Assembly: GCA_937988775.1 (NCBI GenBank)
Contig: CALKHP010000050.1
Span: forward strand, 1 to 64,000
Direction: 5' to 3'
Length of the DNA stretch: 64,000 bases
Source of the DNA: an uncultured Alphaproteobacteria bacterium
GTDB lineage: Bacteria; Pseudomonadota; Alphaproteobacteria; Rhizobiales; Beijerinckiaceae
Shown here: piece by piece, positions 1-7,785 of the stretch
Layout of the letters: each line of letters begins with the position of its first letter
Position numbering within the stretch: the stretch's first letter is position 1
Translations under genes and position numbers: made by a program
The notes under the pieces: model-generated
What the model was told of the DNA's origin: nothing
The model's database searches: none
What the model saw: the letters and a program-made list of their open reading frames with translations, nothing else

Positions 1-41
1 CGAACGGCGGCGCAAACGCAGTGCCCACTCAGGGACTGAAG

Positions 42-131
42 TGGCGGAAGGGGTGAGATTCGAACTCACGGTGGGCTTGCACCCACGGCGGTTTTCAAGA
101 CCGCTGCCTTAAACCACTCGGCCACCCTTCC
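42..131 (-). tRNA. tRNA-Ser (anticodon UGA)
   Basis: On the minus strand the sequence folds as a class II tRNA of 90 nt. The acceptor stem GGAAGGG pairs with CCCTTCC, the anticodon loop is CTTGAAA (anticodon TGA, reading UCA), a long variable arm GTGGGTGCAAGCCCAC is present, the T loop is GTTCGAATC, and the 3' CCA is encoded. The 5' half (93-131) lies inside the left phage repeat and so was supplied by the phage; the 3' half is chromosomal. The gene is intact after integration. Confidence 0.96.
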
Positions 132-134
132 ACG
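93..134. repeat. attL, 42 bp prophage core repeat
   Basis: Identical to 40710-40751. It covers the tRNA-Ser from the anticodon loop to its 5' end plus 3 bp upstream. The bases flanking the two copies differ immediately on both sides, as expected for a site-specific recombination core. Confidence 0.93.
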
Positions 135-185
135 TATTGATATCGCTAGCTTTTTTGGCGTTTCCGCAAGGGTGGTTCAGGCCGC

Positions 186-207
186 TGCTACCATTTTGCT
201 ACCGAAT
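186..207. repeat. Candidate integrase arm-type site, left
   Basis: A 22 bp sequence is exactly repeated at 40572-40593 near the other prophage end. It contains GCTACC twice, 11 bp apart. It lies about 50 bp inside attL, just past the integrase stop codon. A repeat present at both ends near the cores fits integrase arm binding sites; this role is inferred. Confidence 0.5.
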
Positions 208-212
208 GCCTT

Positions 213-1367
213 TCAGCGCTCGGGCTTTACCGCGCTCCAGATCGCCGCGTCAACCTGCTCGGCAGCATCTGCCTGCATGCCCGGCATGACGTGGCTATAG
301 AGATCAAGTGTTATGCCGATGCTCGAATGCCCAAGCCGTTCGCTGGCGATCTTGGGATGCACGCCGGCCGCGAGCATCTGCGAAGCGTGCGTGTGCCGGA
401 GATCATGGAAGCGGATGCGGGGCAGGGCGGTCTTGTTCAAGATCCGCACCCACTCATGGGTGATCGATTGCGGTTGCAGAGGCGCGCCGTCAGCTTGGGC
501 TACGACGAAGCTGTCATCCTCGAGCCGGATACCGAGGCGGAGCAGTTCCTCCGCTTGCTGCGCCCGATGCGCCTTCAACTCCGCCACGACCGTGGATGAC
601 AGCGCCACGGTGCGCGCCTTGCCCGACTTGGGCTCTTTGTAACGGATGCCGTCCTTCGTCTGCTCGGCGCTCTGGATCACCGCTAGCTGGCGCCGGTTGT
701 CGCCAAGCTCGACACTGCGCCAGCGCAAGGCCGCGACCTCTCCACGGCGCAGGCCGCACATGACGGCAAGCAGGACAGGGATGAACATTCGGGTAGACCG
801 GACGGCGCCGAGAAGCTCTGCTGTCTGCACCGCGTCATAGGCCAGTATCTTCTGGCGCTCGACCTTCGGAGGGGTGGTGGCGAGGGCAGGGTTCTTTGCC
901 AGCCTCTCCCACGTCACAGCCTGGTTCAGGGCCTTGATGAAGATCCGGCGCATATGGTGGACAGTGCGCGGCGCAAGGCCGCCCTTGCCGTCCCTGCGGC
1001 CTTCTGTGAGAGCCTTGGCGAAGGCAGCATCGATGCGGTCGGTTTTAAGCTTCGCCAGCGTCCCGTCTCCAATCAGAGGCGCAATGCTCTTCCGGCAGAT
1101 TTCCGCGTAGCGTTCAAGGGTCTTGGGCGAGACGGACGGCTTGATGAAGTCCAGCCACTCGTCGAGGAACTGCGCGACCGTCTGCTTGGTTGGCTCGACG
1201 TAATTGCCGTGCTTCAACGCGGTGATCAGCCGCGCGCATTCCTCTTGCGCCTGGCGCTTCGTTCCTGCGAAGGCATGCCACTTCCGCCGGCGCTTGCCGT
1301 CCTCGCCCTGAATGTCGATGACTATCGCCCATTTGCCGGGGCTGCGCTCGCGGATATGGCCTTTCAT
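213..1367 (-). CDS. int: Phage tyrosine integrase
   Basis: Site-specific recombinase of 384 aa that would integrate and excise the phage at tRNA-Ser. An N-terminal arm-binding region (about 1-60) is followed by a SAM-like core-binding domain (about 63-160) and a C-terminal catalytic domain. Visible catalytic residues are Arg207 in CGLRRGE, His321 and Arg324 in HDLRH, His347 in LGH, and nucleophile Tyr357 in LDLYSH. The start at 1367 has a GAGGAAG ribosome site and overlaps the stop of the upstream RHH gene, so the two are probably cotranscribed. Downstream on the same strand comes the reconstituted tRNA-Ser. Confidence 0.95.
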   Translation of the reverse strand: MKGHIRERSPGKWAIVIDIQGEDGKRRRKWHAFAGTKRQAQEECARLITALKHGNYVEPTKQTVAQFLDEWLDFIKPSVSPKTLERYAEICRKSIAPLIGDGTLAKLKTDRIDAAFAKALTEGRRDGKGGLAPRTVHHMRRIFIKALNQAVTWERLAKNPALATTPPKVERQKILAYDAVQTAELLGAVRSTRMFIPVLLAVMCGLRRGEVAALRWRSVELGDNRRQLAVIQSAEQTKDGIRYKEPKSGKARTVALSSTVVAELKAHRAQQAEELLRLGIRLEDDSFVVAQADGAPLQPQSITHEWVRILNKTALPRIRFHDLRHTHASQMLAAGVHPKIASERLGHSSIGITLDLYSHVMPGMQADAAEQVDAAIWSAVKPER

Positions 1368-2140
1368 CTTGCTTCCTCGTCCGCCTCGTCCGAATTGTCG
1401 ATGTTGATCTCTTGCCGAAATATAGCCTGCGCTTTCAGTCTTATTTGCTCGTCTTCTTTGCGTAGTTTGTCTCTCAGTCGTTTATCGCGCCTGCGCCGAC
1501 TTGCGAGATACTTGGCGACCTTTTGATCGAGATAATCGATCCGTTCTTCGTGGTCCTCCAACGAATCGAGGTGAGACCTCTCCGCATCCGTCATAGATCT
1601 AAAGACAGATGATCTGGCGTGGCTCGCCGTCAACAATTCCAACGAGTTATGTTGTAATTCTATGAACGCGTCGAGTTCCTCCAGTCTTTCTCGCGCATTC
1701 CGTTCAGCTGCAGCAAAGCTCTGTGGGTCCGCAAACATATCGGTCGCAGCGCAAAGCCCCGCAATGATGCGATTTAAATAGCGGGAATGTTGTTCCTGCC
1801 AGTAAGCGCGATCGGAAACGTCGTGCAGAAGGTCTTTTGCCTCCTCATAAGTGAAGCCGCGTTCGTTCCCATCGGCCGCATCAGTTAAAAGGCCTCTGAA
1901 CAGCCCCCCGATATGTTCATGGTCATCAAGTGCACGCACGCTCGCATTTTCGGCCATCCGCTTAAGTTTATCCAGTCCACTAAGCGCAACGATCGCCACT
2001 GAACAGAGGCGCCGTACTGCTTCGGATCGCGACGGCACGCGGTTGCTGAAGCGCCAGTCATCTATCGCTGCCAGCTCCTTCGCCGTGATTTTCATGTGCA
2101 AGCGCTCTGTGTCGCTTTCGCCGAGTCTGGGCCGGGCCAT
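1364..2140 (-). CDS. Ribbon-helix-helix regulator with long C-terminal extension (putative lysogeny repressor)
   Basis: Protein of 258 aa. Residues about 12-50 (RLHMKITAKELAAIDDW then PSRSEAVRRL) have the strand-helix-helix pattern of the Arc/MetJ RHH fold. The rest is charged and helix-rich, likely coiled coil near the C terminus. I chose the start at 2140 because GGAG lies 9 nt upstream and because a longer start would place a strong operator inside the gene. It is divergent from the early operon and overlaps int at its 3' end. The position is that of a phage repressor, so autoregulation and control of the early genes are likely but inferred. Codon and base use is less GC-rich than its neighbours. 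Confidence 0.72.
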   Translation of the reverse strand: MARPRLGESDTERLHMKITAKELAAIDDWRFSNRVPSRSEAVRRLCSVAIVALSGLDKLKRMAENASVRALDDHEHIGGLFRGLLTDAADGNERGFTYEEAKDLLHDVSDRAYWQEQHSRYLNRIIAGLCAATDMFADPQSFAAAERNARERLEELDAFIELQHNSLELLTASHARSSVFRSMTDAERSHLDSLEDHEERIDYLDQKVAKYLASRRRRDKRLRDKLRKEDEQIRLKAQAIFRQEINIDNSDEADEEAR

Positions 2141-2162
2141 TCGAATTTTCTCCGGGATAAGA

Positions 2163-2237
2163 TACGTATCGTGCGTACGAATGGGTTGCAAGACCGTTAA
2201 TTTCGTGCGACTAAATCAATCGTACGCACGATACGTA
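2163..2237. promoter_or_regulatory. Divergent operator: perfect 18 bp inverted repeat
   Basis: TACGTATCGTGCGTACGA at 2163-2180 is the exact reverse complement of 2220-2237. Each arm contains TCGTACG/CGTACGA half-sites, and another TCGTGCGA lies between them (2203-2210). The element occupies the gap between the RHH gene (start 2140, leftward) and the early operon (start 2254, rightward). Closely spaced short half-sites fit cooperative binding by an RHH protein. Confidence 0.7.
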
Positions 2238-2253
2238 CGAAACGGGACAGGCC

Positions 2254-2460
2254 ATGACAGTTGACGAAGCGCTATCCCGCCCGACCATCTCGGTCACCGA
2301 CGCCGGTGCCTTGTTCTTCGGGCTTGGTCGAAACAGTAGCTACGAAGCCGCGAAGCGCGGCGACATTCCCACAATCAAGATCGGCGGCCGCATCATGGTC
2401 CCGGTCGCCCCGCTGGCCGAAAAGCTCGGCCTGCGGACGAGCATCGGGAGGGCCGCCTGA
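2254..2460 (+). CDS. Small winged-helix (excisionase/AlpA-like) DNA-binding protein
   Basis: First rightward early gene, 68 aa. The segment ISVTDAGALFFGL then SSYEAAKRGDIPTIKIGGRI matches the MerR/excisionase winged-helix pattern: a helix-turn-helix, then a basic G(D/E)IP...IGGR wing. Being first after the operator suggests a Cro-like or excisionase-like role, which is inferred. The ribosome site (GGGACAGG) is modest. Its stop overlaps a further tiny reading frame. Confidence 0.65.
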   Translation: MTVDEALSRPTISVTDAGALFFGLGRNSSYEAAKRGDIPTIKIGGRIMVPVAPLAEKLGLRTSIGRAA

Positions 2461-2561
2461 TGCCCGCTCTCCAGAATGAGAAAGGCCCGGCAGAGGTAGC
2501 AGCCTCGCCGAGCCATGGTTCCAGCAATCCCCAGCAAGGAAAAGCAAATGAACACGCCTGA
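2460..2561 (+). CDS. Possible 33-residue coupled peptide
   Basis: An ATG overlaps the stop of the preceding gene in the arrangement TGATG and opens a 33-codon frame ending inside the next gene's start region. It could be translated by coupling. No recognisable domain. It could equally be a chance frame. Confidence 0.25.
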   Translation: MPALQNEKGPAEVAASPSHGSSNPQQGKANEHA

Positions 2562-3006
2562 ACATACCACCGGCGCGCTGCCGGAAGCAAGCGCACGCGA
2601 TCCATCGGCCCCGGCGGGCAAGCTCGCCTTCTCGATCGAGATGGACGCGCTACGGCAGATGTCGATGAAACATCTGCACGATTTTCGCGACGTCATCCAC
2701 GTCGTCAACGAGGTGCTGATGGGGCTGAGCATCCAGCCTCGGTGCACCAATTCCGAAGGCTTCAACAACCCGGTCGGCGATTTGGTCGAAGACGTTCTCG
2801 ACTTTCTGCAAGGATACGAGCAGGCGGCGGTGAACGTGGCGAAAGCGGCGAAGCCCACAGGCGCGTTCGAAATTGAGCGGCGGGCTTGGGCCATCATCGG
2901 CTTTGAAGCCGACCTTGCTGACCAGTTGGACGAGGTATCGGCCATCGCTACCGGCTCGATCCGAGACGCCGCTGCTGCGCGTCGGCAGGAAAGGCGGGCG
3001 GCATGA
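2548..3006 (+). CDS. Hypothetical early phage protein
   Basis: Protein of 152 aa, not recognised. The start at 2548 is preceded by AAGGA at the right distance. The N-terminal ~25 residues are Pro/Ala-rich and probably disordered; the remainder is mostly helical and acidic, with a basic C-terminal tail (ARRQERRAA). It overlaps the next gene by ATGA. Its position in the early operon suggests an accessory replication or host-takeover role, but no motif supports a specific one. Confidence 0.6.
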   Translation: MNTPEHTTGALPEASARDPSAPAGKLAFSIEMDALRQMSMKHLHDFRDVIHVVNEVLMGLSIQPRCTNSEGFNNPVGDLVEDVLDFLQGYEQAAVNVAKAAKPTGAFEIERRAWAIIGFEADLADQLDEVSAIATGSIRDAAAARRQERRAA

Positions 3007-3221
3007 AGGGCGAAATCACGAAGGCCGAGACCGACAAATGCTACCGCGTTCTCAATCTGCTGACATTGGTCAGCTTTGCGGCCGAGGCGCTGGAGAACAT
3101 GCCGGATGATCGGCCAGGTGCCGTCCTCGCCGGGCTGCGCGAATGTGCGGATATCTCGAGAGACCTTGTTGGCGAAGTTCTGGACAAGATCGACTTCCAC
3201 CTTCGGGAGGCGCGCTCATGA
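3003..3221 (+). CDS. Hypothetical early phage protein
   Basis: A 72 aa, mainly helical, acidic protein with no recognised motif. Its ATG overlaps the preceding stop and its stop overlaps the next ATG, so it is embedded in a tightly coupled early operon. Function unknown. Confidence 0.6.
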   Translation: MKGEITKAETDKCYRVLNLLTLVSFAAEALENMPDDRPGAVLAGLRECADISRDLVGEVLDKIDFHLREARS

Positions 3222-3424
3222 CCAGCGACCTCCCCGACATGCTGGACGCCCGCGACAAGCTCGACAGCGGCATCTACTTGGTCCGGCTCTTGTTCATGGC
3301 GTCTGGCGCCATGGCATCCGAGCACAGGCACGCTGTAAGTCATGCGGCGGCGGTCGCCCTCAGCCATCTCCAATCGGCAAAGGCCACTCTGGATAGATTG
3401 TCAGAGGAAGGAGACGCGGCATGA
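3218..3424 (+). CDS. Hypothetical early phage protein
   Basis: A 68 aa helical protein. The start at 3218 is supported by GGGAGG at 3205-3210 and by the ATGA overlap with the upstream gene; the open frame extends further upstream but without a matching ribosome site. It contains a His-rich central helix (EHRHAVSHAAAVALSHLQ). No function recognised. Confidence 0.6.
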   Translation: MTSDLPDMLDARDKLDSGIYLVRLLFMASGAMASEHRHAVSHAAAVALSHLQSAKATLDRLSEEGDAA

Positions 3425-3612
3425 TCTCCGTCGATCCCCTCCTCACCGCGCGCGAAGTCGCCGCCTTCCTGCAGATCAGCCAGCCGACGCTATACCGGCG
3501 TATCACTGACGGCACCCTCCCCAGGCCCGTCAAGCTCGGCTCGCTCTCCCGCTGGCCGCAATCGGAAATCCTCGCCGCTCTCAAGGCGGCGGGGGATCGG
3601 AGGGCGGCATGA
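3421..3612 (+). CDS. AlpA-family helix-turn-helix protein
   Basis: A 63 aa protein matching the AlpA/excisionase pattern: LLTAREVAAFLQISQPTLYR forms the helix-turn-helix and the following basic LPRPVKLGSLSRW is the wing. AlpA proteins are small regulators or excisionases in phages. It is the second such fold in the operon, so a transcriptional role is as likely as a recombination-directionality role. ATGA overlaps join it to both neighbours. Confidence 0.75.
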   Translation: MISVDPLLTAREVAAFLQISQPTLYRRITDGTLPRPVKLGSLSRWPQSEILAALKAAGDRRAA

Positions 3613-4511
3613 GTGAGGCCCCCACGATCGCCATGGTGCCGATTGAAGATATTCGTCGGCACCCGAACGCCCGGGCGCTCAACGACGATGCCCTCGCCGC
3701 GCTCGCCGACAGCATCGGGGAAGTCGGGTTGATCAATCCGATCCGGATTCGCCGTGTCACAGACGCGAACGGGCATATCGATTGGGAAGGCGGCTACGAG
3801 GTCACTGCCGGCGCGCATCGCTTCGCTGCCTGCGACGCGCTCGGCTGGCGGGAGATCGCCTGCATCCTGGTCCCGGACGACGATCTTTGCGCCGAACTTG
3901 CGATGATCGACGAAAACCTCTGCCGGGCGGAATTGAGCCCTGTCGATCGCGCGCAGCAGACGGCACGGCGCAAGGCGATCTATCTCGAACTTCATCCGGA
4001 GACCGCGCTGCACATCGCCGGCGCCCATGCCAGCAACGCCGCGCAGGGCAACGCAACGGACAACTTGTCCATTGCGTCCTTCGCCAGTTCCACAGCCGCC
4101 GCAACCGGCAAGGACGAACGCAGCGTTCGCCGAGACGCCGAGCGTGGCGAAAAAGTCTGTGAAGCTGCGCTCGAGATGGTGCGGGGCACTGCGCTCGACA
4201 CCGGAACCTACCTCGACAAGATCAAGAGGATCGAGCCCGACCAGCAGGTCGCGACCGTCAGGCGCGATCTCGACATGGAGAGAGAGAAGCAACTGAGGCC
4301 GAAGGCGGTCGCCGTCCGTGCGGCACCGGCCGAGCCTTCGAACCCGCCTGTGACATTCGCCGACCTTCGGGGTGCCATCGAATTTCTTGGAAGTCTGACA
4401 TCCGATGACTTCCGCCGCCTCTGCCCGCCGAACAAGCGCGCCGCCATGTGCCAGCGCCTCTCTGCCCTGATCGACACCTTCGAGCAGGTGAAGGAGGCCG
4501 TCGCAGCATGA
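3609..4511 (+). CDS. ParB/Srx-type nuclease-domain protein
   Basis: Protein of 300 aa. The N-terminal ~110 residues carry ParB-domain landmarks: IPIEDI-like start (VPIEDIRRHPNAR), ALADSIGEVGLINPI, the GxHR box (GAHRF) and ENLCRAELSP. A central helix-turn-helix-like region (about 120-180) follows, then a basic helical tail. In phages such proteins act as DNA-binding or nuclease factors for replication or regulation. No ParA neighbour is present, so plasmid-style partition is unlikely. Coupled by ATGA at both ends. Confidence 0.82.
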   Translation: MSEAPTIAMVPIEDIRRHPNARALNDDALAALADSIGEVGLINPIRIRRVTDANGHIDWEGGYEVTAGAHRFAACDALGWREIACILVPDDDLCAELAMIDENLCRAELSPVDRAQQTARRKAIYLELHPETALHIAGAHASNAAQGNATDNLSIASFASSTAAATGKDERSVRRDAERGEKVCEAALEMVRGTALDTGTYLDKIKRIEPDQQVATVRRDLDMEREKQLRPKAVAVRAAPAEPSNPPVTFADLRGAIEFLGSLTSDDFRRLCPPNKRAAMCQRLSALIDTFEQVKEAVAA

Positions 4512-5068
4512 GCAAGGAAGCGAGAAGCTGGGCAAGCAAGCAGCGCATTCAAGACCGTACGCTCAAGTTGGTTCTCGTCGCGCTGGCGTGGGCGGCAGAC
4601 AAGGGGACCGGCGAATGCCGCAAGTCTCAGGCCGCAATTGCCGCCGAAGCGGGCATGAAAGAGCGGGCCGTGCGCTACTCGCTGGTGGTGCTGGAGCGTC
4701 TTGAAATCATCGCCCGCAGGCCCCGTAGCAAGGGAAAATACGGGCGCACAACCGACCTGGTTATCCTGGCGCTCGATCGCAATTTTGACGTGTCGAGGGC
4801 CGTCGTCCAGGCAATCAGAAAGGCTCTCAAAGCGCCTCTGCAACCGGCACCGCGTGCCGCTAGCAGCAAACCTTGCAACCGGCACCGCGTGCCTCTGCAA
4901 CCGGCACCGCGTGCCGGGGAATATAACCCAGTTAACCCAGAAGAGGCCTATCAGGAGGAGCATAGTACTCAGGTATCAGGATATAGCACTGACAGGGGAG
5001 AGCCCCCGGCCGGCCCGATGCTGCCCACCTCCGACGTCATCCAATTTCCTCGGCGAGGTGTGGCATGA
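4508..5068 (+). CDS. Helix-turn-helix replication protein (lambda O-like by position)
   Basis: Protein of 186 aa. Residues about 5-95 form a winged helix (LVLVALAWAADKGTGECR, SQAAIAAEAGMKERAVRYSL, RRPRSKGKYGRT), followed by a Pro/Ala-rich linker and a C-terminal region that probably recruits a partner. The linker is encoded by DNA holding three 20 bp repeats and then an AT-richer stretch. This is the layout of the lambda O gene, in which the origin lies inside the initiator gene. The helicase gene follows by ATGA overlap and the primase is next. The initiator role is inferred from this layout. Confidence 0.7.
   Translation: MSKEARSWASKQRIQDRTLKLVLVALAWAADKGTGECRKSQAAIAAEAGMKERAVRYSLVVLERLEIIARRPRSKGKYGRTTDLVILALDRNFDVSRAVVQAIRKALKAPLQPAPRAASSKPCNRHRVPLQPAPRAGEYNPVNPEEAYQEEHSTQVSGYSTDRGEPPAGPMLPTSDVIQFPRRGVA
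4839..4915. repeat. Three 20 bp iterons, candidate phage replication origin
   Basis: TGCAACCGGCACCGCGTGCC occurs exactly at 4839-4858, 4874-4893 and 4896-4915. Each copy contains the palindrome GGCAC-CGC-GTGCC. Spacings of 35 and 22 bp put the middle copy in a different reading frame from the outer two, so selection is on DNA, not protein. The following 4920-4990 is visibly richer in A/T, like a duplex-unwinding element. Confidence 0.75.
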
Positions 5069-6558
5069 GCGGGGAGCTTCGTCCCTACCAGGCGACCGCG
5101 ATTGACCTCGTCTGGCGTGCGATGGCCGAGGGGCGGCGTCGGCCGATCCTGATGATGGCGACAGGAGCCGGCAAGACGAAGACCGCTGCCGAGATCATCA
5201 AGCGCGCCCTGTCGAAGGGCAAGCGCGTGGTGATGACGGTGCCGGCAAAGGAACTGATCGACCAGACGGTGCAGGCGCTCTGGAACGAGCGCATCCGCGA
5301 CGCTGGCGTGATCCAGGCCGATCACCCGATGACGGATTATTCGCGGCCGGTGCAGGTCGCCAGTGTCCAGACACTATCGCGCCGGAAGCTGCCCGACACC
5401 GATCTGGTCATCGTCGACGAGGCGCACCGGGCCTATCGGATCATTTTCCAGTGGATGCAGCAATGCCCCAACCTGCCGTTCATCGGCCTTTCGGCGACGC
5501 CGTGGACGCGCGGGCTCGGCAAGCACTACGACGACCTGATCATCGCGGCGACAACGCAGCAACTCATCCGCGAGGGTTATCTCTCGCCGTTCCGGGTGTT
5601 CGCGCCGAGCCATCCCGACCTGACAGGGGTCCGCACGGTTGCCGGCGACTACGCCGAGGACGATCTGGCGGAGGCGATGGACAAGCCGGCGCTGACGGCT
5701 GACGTGGTAGCCACCTGGCTGAAGCTCGGAGAGAACCGTCCGACGCTGTGCTTCGCCGTGAACCGGGCTCATGCTCGTAGCCTCGAGCGCGACTTCCAGC
5801 GAGCCGGCGTGGCTGTCGGCTATATCGATGGCGACACTGAGCGGCCCGAGCGGGACGCGGTCCGCAAGGCATTCGAGCGCGGCGACATCAGCGTCGTCGT
5901 CAATGTCGGCGTGTTGACCACCGGCGTTGATTGGGACGTTCGGTGCCTGATCCTGGCGCGGCCGACGAAATCAGAAATGCTCTACGTGCAAATCATCGGG
6001 CGAGCCTTGCGTACGGCGCCGGGGAAGGCTGATGCGATCATTCTCGATCACAGCGACACGACGCTCAAGCTCGGCTTCGTCACCGACATTCATCACGACC
6101 GCCTGAGCGACGGGAACGAGCGGAAAGCATCCGCGAGCAGCCGGCCGGAGCGGCCAGCGCCGAAGCCGAAGGAATGTCCGTCGTGCTCTTACGTGAAGCC
6201 CGCTGGCGTTCGGAAATGCCCGTCTTGTGGCTTCGAGCCGCACTACGCCAAGGACGTCGCCATGAAGCAGGGCGAACTGGCGCATCTTGGCGGCAAGCAG
6301 GTCAAGGCCACGATGGAGGATAAGCAGCGTTGGTATTCGATGCTGCTCTATCGGGCACAGGAGAGCGGCTACAAAAAGGGCTGGGCGGCCAATCAGTACC
6401 GCGAGAAGTTCGGCGTTTGGCCGCAGGGCTTGAATGAGAATTTCACGACCCGCCCTGACCGCGAGGTTCAGAACTGGATCACATCCAAGCTGATTGCTTT
6501 CGTGAAGGCCAAGAAGAGGACCGAGAAGGCAGGGGAGGGCGCGCACCATGTCGCGTGA
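5065..6558 (+). CDS. DEAH-box superfamily 2 helicase
   Basis: Protein of 497 aa. It has Q/I motifs LRPYQ and MMATGAGKT (Walker A, residues about 32-38), DEAH at 118-121 (VIVDEAHRAY), motif III LSATPW, and motif VI IIGRALRT. Near the C terminus CPSCSYVKPAGVRKCPSC is a four-cysteine zinc ribbon. Such SSL2-like helicases are common in temperate phage replication operons, where they unwind origin DNA or remodel initiator complexes. It overlaps the initiator-like gene (ATGA) and the primase gene. Confidence 0.92.
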   Translation: MSGELRPYQATAIDLVWRAMAEGRRRPILMMATGAGKTKTAAEIIKRALSKGKRVVMTVPAKELIDQTVQALWNERIRDAGVIQADHPMTDYSRPVQVASVQTLSRRKLPDTDLVIVDEAHRAYRIIFQWMQQCPNLPFIGLSATPWTRGLGKHYDDLIIAATTQQLIREGYLSPFRVFAPSHPDLTGVRTVAGDYAEDDLAEAMDKPALTADVVATWLKLGENRPTLCFAVNRAHARSLERDFQRAGVAVGYIDGDTERPERDAVRKAFERGDISVVVNVGVLTTGVDWDVRCLILARPTKSEMLYVQIIGRALRTAPGKADAIILDHSDTTLKLGFVTDIHHDRLSDGNERKASASSRPERPAPKPKECPSCSYVKPAGVRKCPSCGFEPHYAKDVAMKQGELAHLGGKQVKATMEDKQRWYSMLLYRAQESGYKKGWAANQYREKFGVWPQGLNENFTTRPDREVQNWITSKLIAFVKAKKRTEKAGEGAHHVA

Positions 6559-7480
6559 CGATGTCTTCGACCTCGCTGCCGGCAAATGGCGCGGTGTCCT
6601 TCCCCGGTTCGGAATCTCGCCGAAAGTGCTGGATGGCAAACATCATCCTTGCCCGGTTTGCGGTGGCAAGGACCGCTTCCGCTTCACGGACAGGAGCCAG
6701 CGCGGCTCGTTCATCTGCAATCACTGCGGTGCCGGCAGCGGCGTAGATCTCGTCATGCGCATGCAGGGCTGGGATTTCAGCAGGGCGGCCATCGAGGTCA
6801 AGGCTGAGCTCGGTGGCGTGGAGAAGGAAGCGGCAAAGAAATCGCGCTCAGCCGCTGATGTGCGGTCCGAGATGCGGGCGCTGTGGGATGCAGGTAATCC
6901 GGTTCGCAAGGGCGACCACGTCGACGCCTACCTTCACGGCCGGGGCATTGATCTCGCCTCGTTCTCTCCGTCGCTGCGATCAGTCCAACATGCAGCGCAT
7001 AGCCGTGGCGAGATGCACCCGGCGATGCTGGCGCGCATGACCTCGGCTGATGGCAGCAAGGCCGTCAACGTCCACCGGACATTCCTGACGCTCGACGGGC
7101 GCAAGGCCCCGGTCGATCCGGTGCGTAAGCTCATATTCGGCAGCACGTTGCCGCCAGGCTGCGCCATTCGCCTAGCGCCGGCGGCGGAAACGCTCGGCGT
7201 TGCCGAAGGTATCGAAACAGCGCTGTCCGCATCCATTCTGACGGGCATTGCGTGCTGGTCGACGATTGATGCCGACCTGCTGACGAAGTGGACGCCACCG
7301 CCGGAGGCCCGGTCGATCGTGATCTTCGCCGACAATGACAGGTCGTTCACGGGGCAGGCAGCGGCAGCAGCACTCGCGAAGCGGCTGGTCGCCGCCGGGC
7401 TTATGGCATCGATCGAAATGCCGCCGGACGTCGGGACTGACTGGAACGATGTTCTCATGACGCGGAGGGTGGCAGCGTGA
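6548..7480 (+). CDS. CHC2-type zinc finger and Toprim primase
   Basis: Protein of 310 aa. The N-terminal zinc finger is CPVCGGKDRFRF...CNHCGAG (residues about 35-60), as in DnaG/P4-alpha primases. The Toprim domain (about 215-300) shows VAEGIETALSA, the metal-binding glutamate motif, and FADND, with the downstream DWNDVL common in this group. It would synthesise RNA primers for phage DNA replication together with the upstream helicase. It overlaps the helicase gene by 11 bp. No helicase domain is fused. Confidence 0.9.
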   Translation: MSRDDVFDLAAGKWRGVLPRFGISPKVLDGKHHPCPVCGGKDRFRFTDRSQRGSFICNHCGAGSGVDLVMRMQGWDFSRAAIEVKAELGGVEKEAAKKSRSAADVRSEMRALWDAGNPVRKGDHVDAYLHGRGIDLASFSPSLRSVQHAAHSRGEMHPAMLARMTSADGSKAVNVHRTFLTLDGRKAPVDPVRKLIFGSTLPPGCAIRLAPAAETLGVAEGIETALSASILTGIACWSTIDADLLTKWTPPPEARSIVIFADNDRSFTGQAAAAALAKRLVAAGLMASIEMPPDVGTDWNDVLMTRRVAA

Positions 7481-7785
7481 CTAAACAATCTGATCGAGCA
7501 GAAGAAGCGCTGGAAGTTCTGGAGTTTGATTTAGCCATGGTCTTCGCGCAGTCCGTAGAGAAGTTCCTGCGCAATTTTTCCGATCATGAGATCAACAAAC
7601 TCTATCTCATGACCCACACGGCGGCGAACATGGGCGACCCTGTCGACGACTTGACGGCCGTCCTAATGCCATTGGTTGCGAAGGAACTCGACCTCAGGCG
7701 CGATATTTCGGTCGTTCCAGCGCTCGGCCCGACCCTGGCGCCTGAACTCTATCAAAAGGGAGGCGCCCATGCCGTCCCCTTCTGA
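7477..7785 (+). CDS. Hypothetical early phage protein
   Basis: A 102 aa protein beginning at a GTG that overlaps the primase stop (GTGA). The N-terminal half is acidic and helical; the middle has the hydrophobic helix NKLYLMTHTAANM. No domain recognised. The 3' end overlaps the start of the next gene by 17 bp, supporting membership of the operon. Confidence 0.6.
   Translation: MTKQSDRAEEALEVLEFDLAMVFAQSVEKFLRNFSDHEINKLYLMTHTAANMGDPVDDLTAVLMPLVAKELDLRRDISVVPALGPTLAPELYQKGGAHAVPF

Noticed and set aside
3360..4535. Long leftward open frame (391 codons) opposite the ParB-domain gene
   Set aside because: Composition is Arg/Pro/Ala/Gly-rich with no domain, and the plus strand carries a coupled operon with recognisable families; it is an antisense shadow of GC-rich coding DNA.
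4839..4915. Interpretation of the triple repeat as a protein repeat
   Set aside because: The middle copy is in a different frame (NRHRVP versus QPAPRA), so the conservation is at DNA level.
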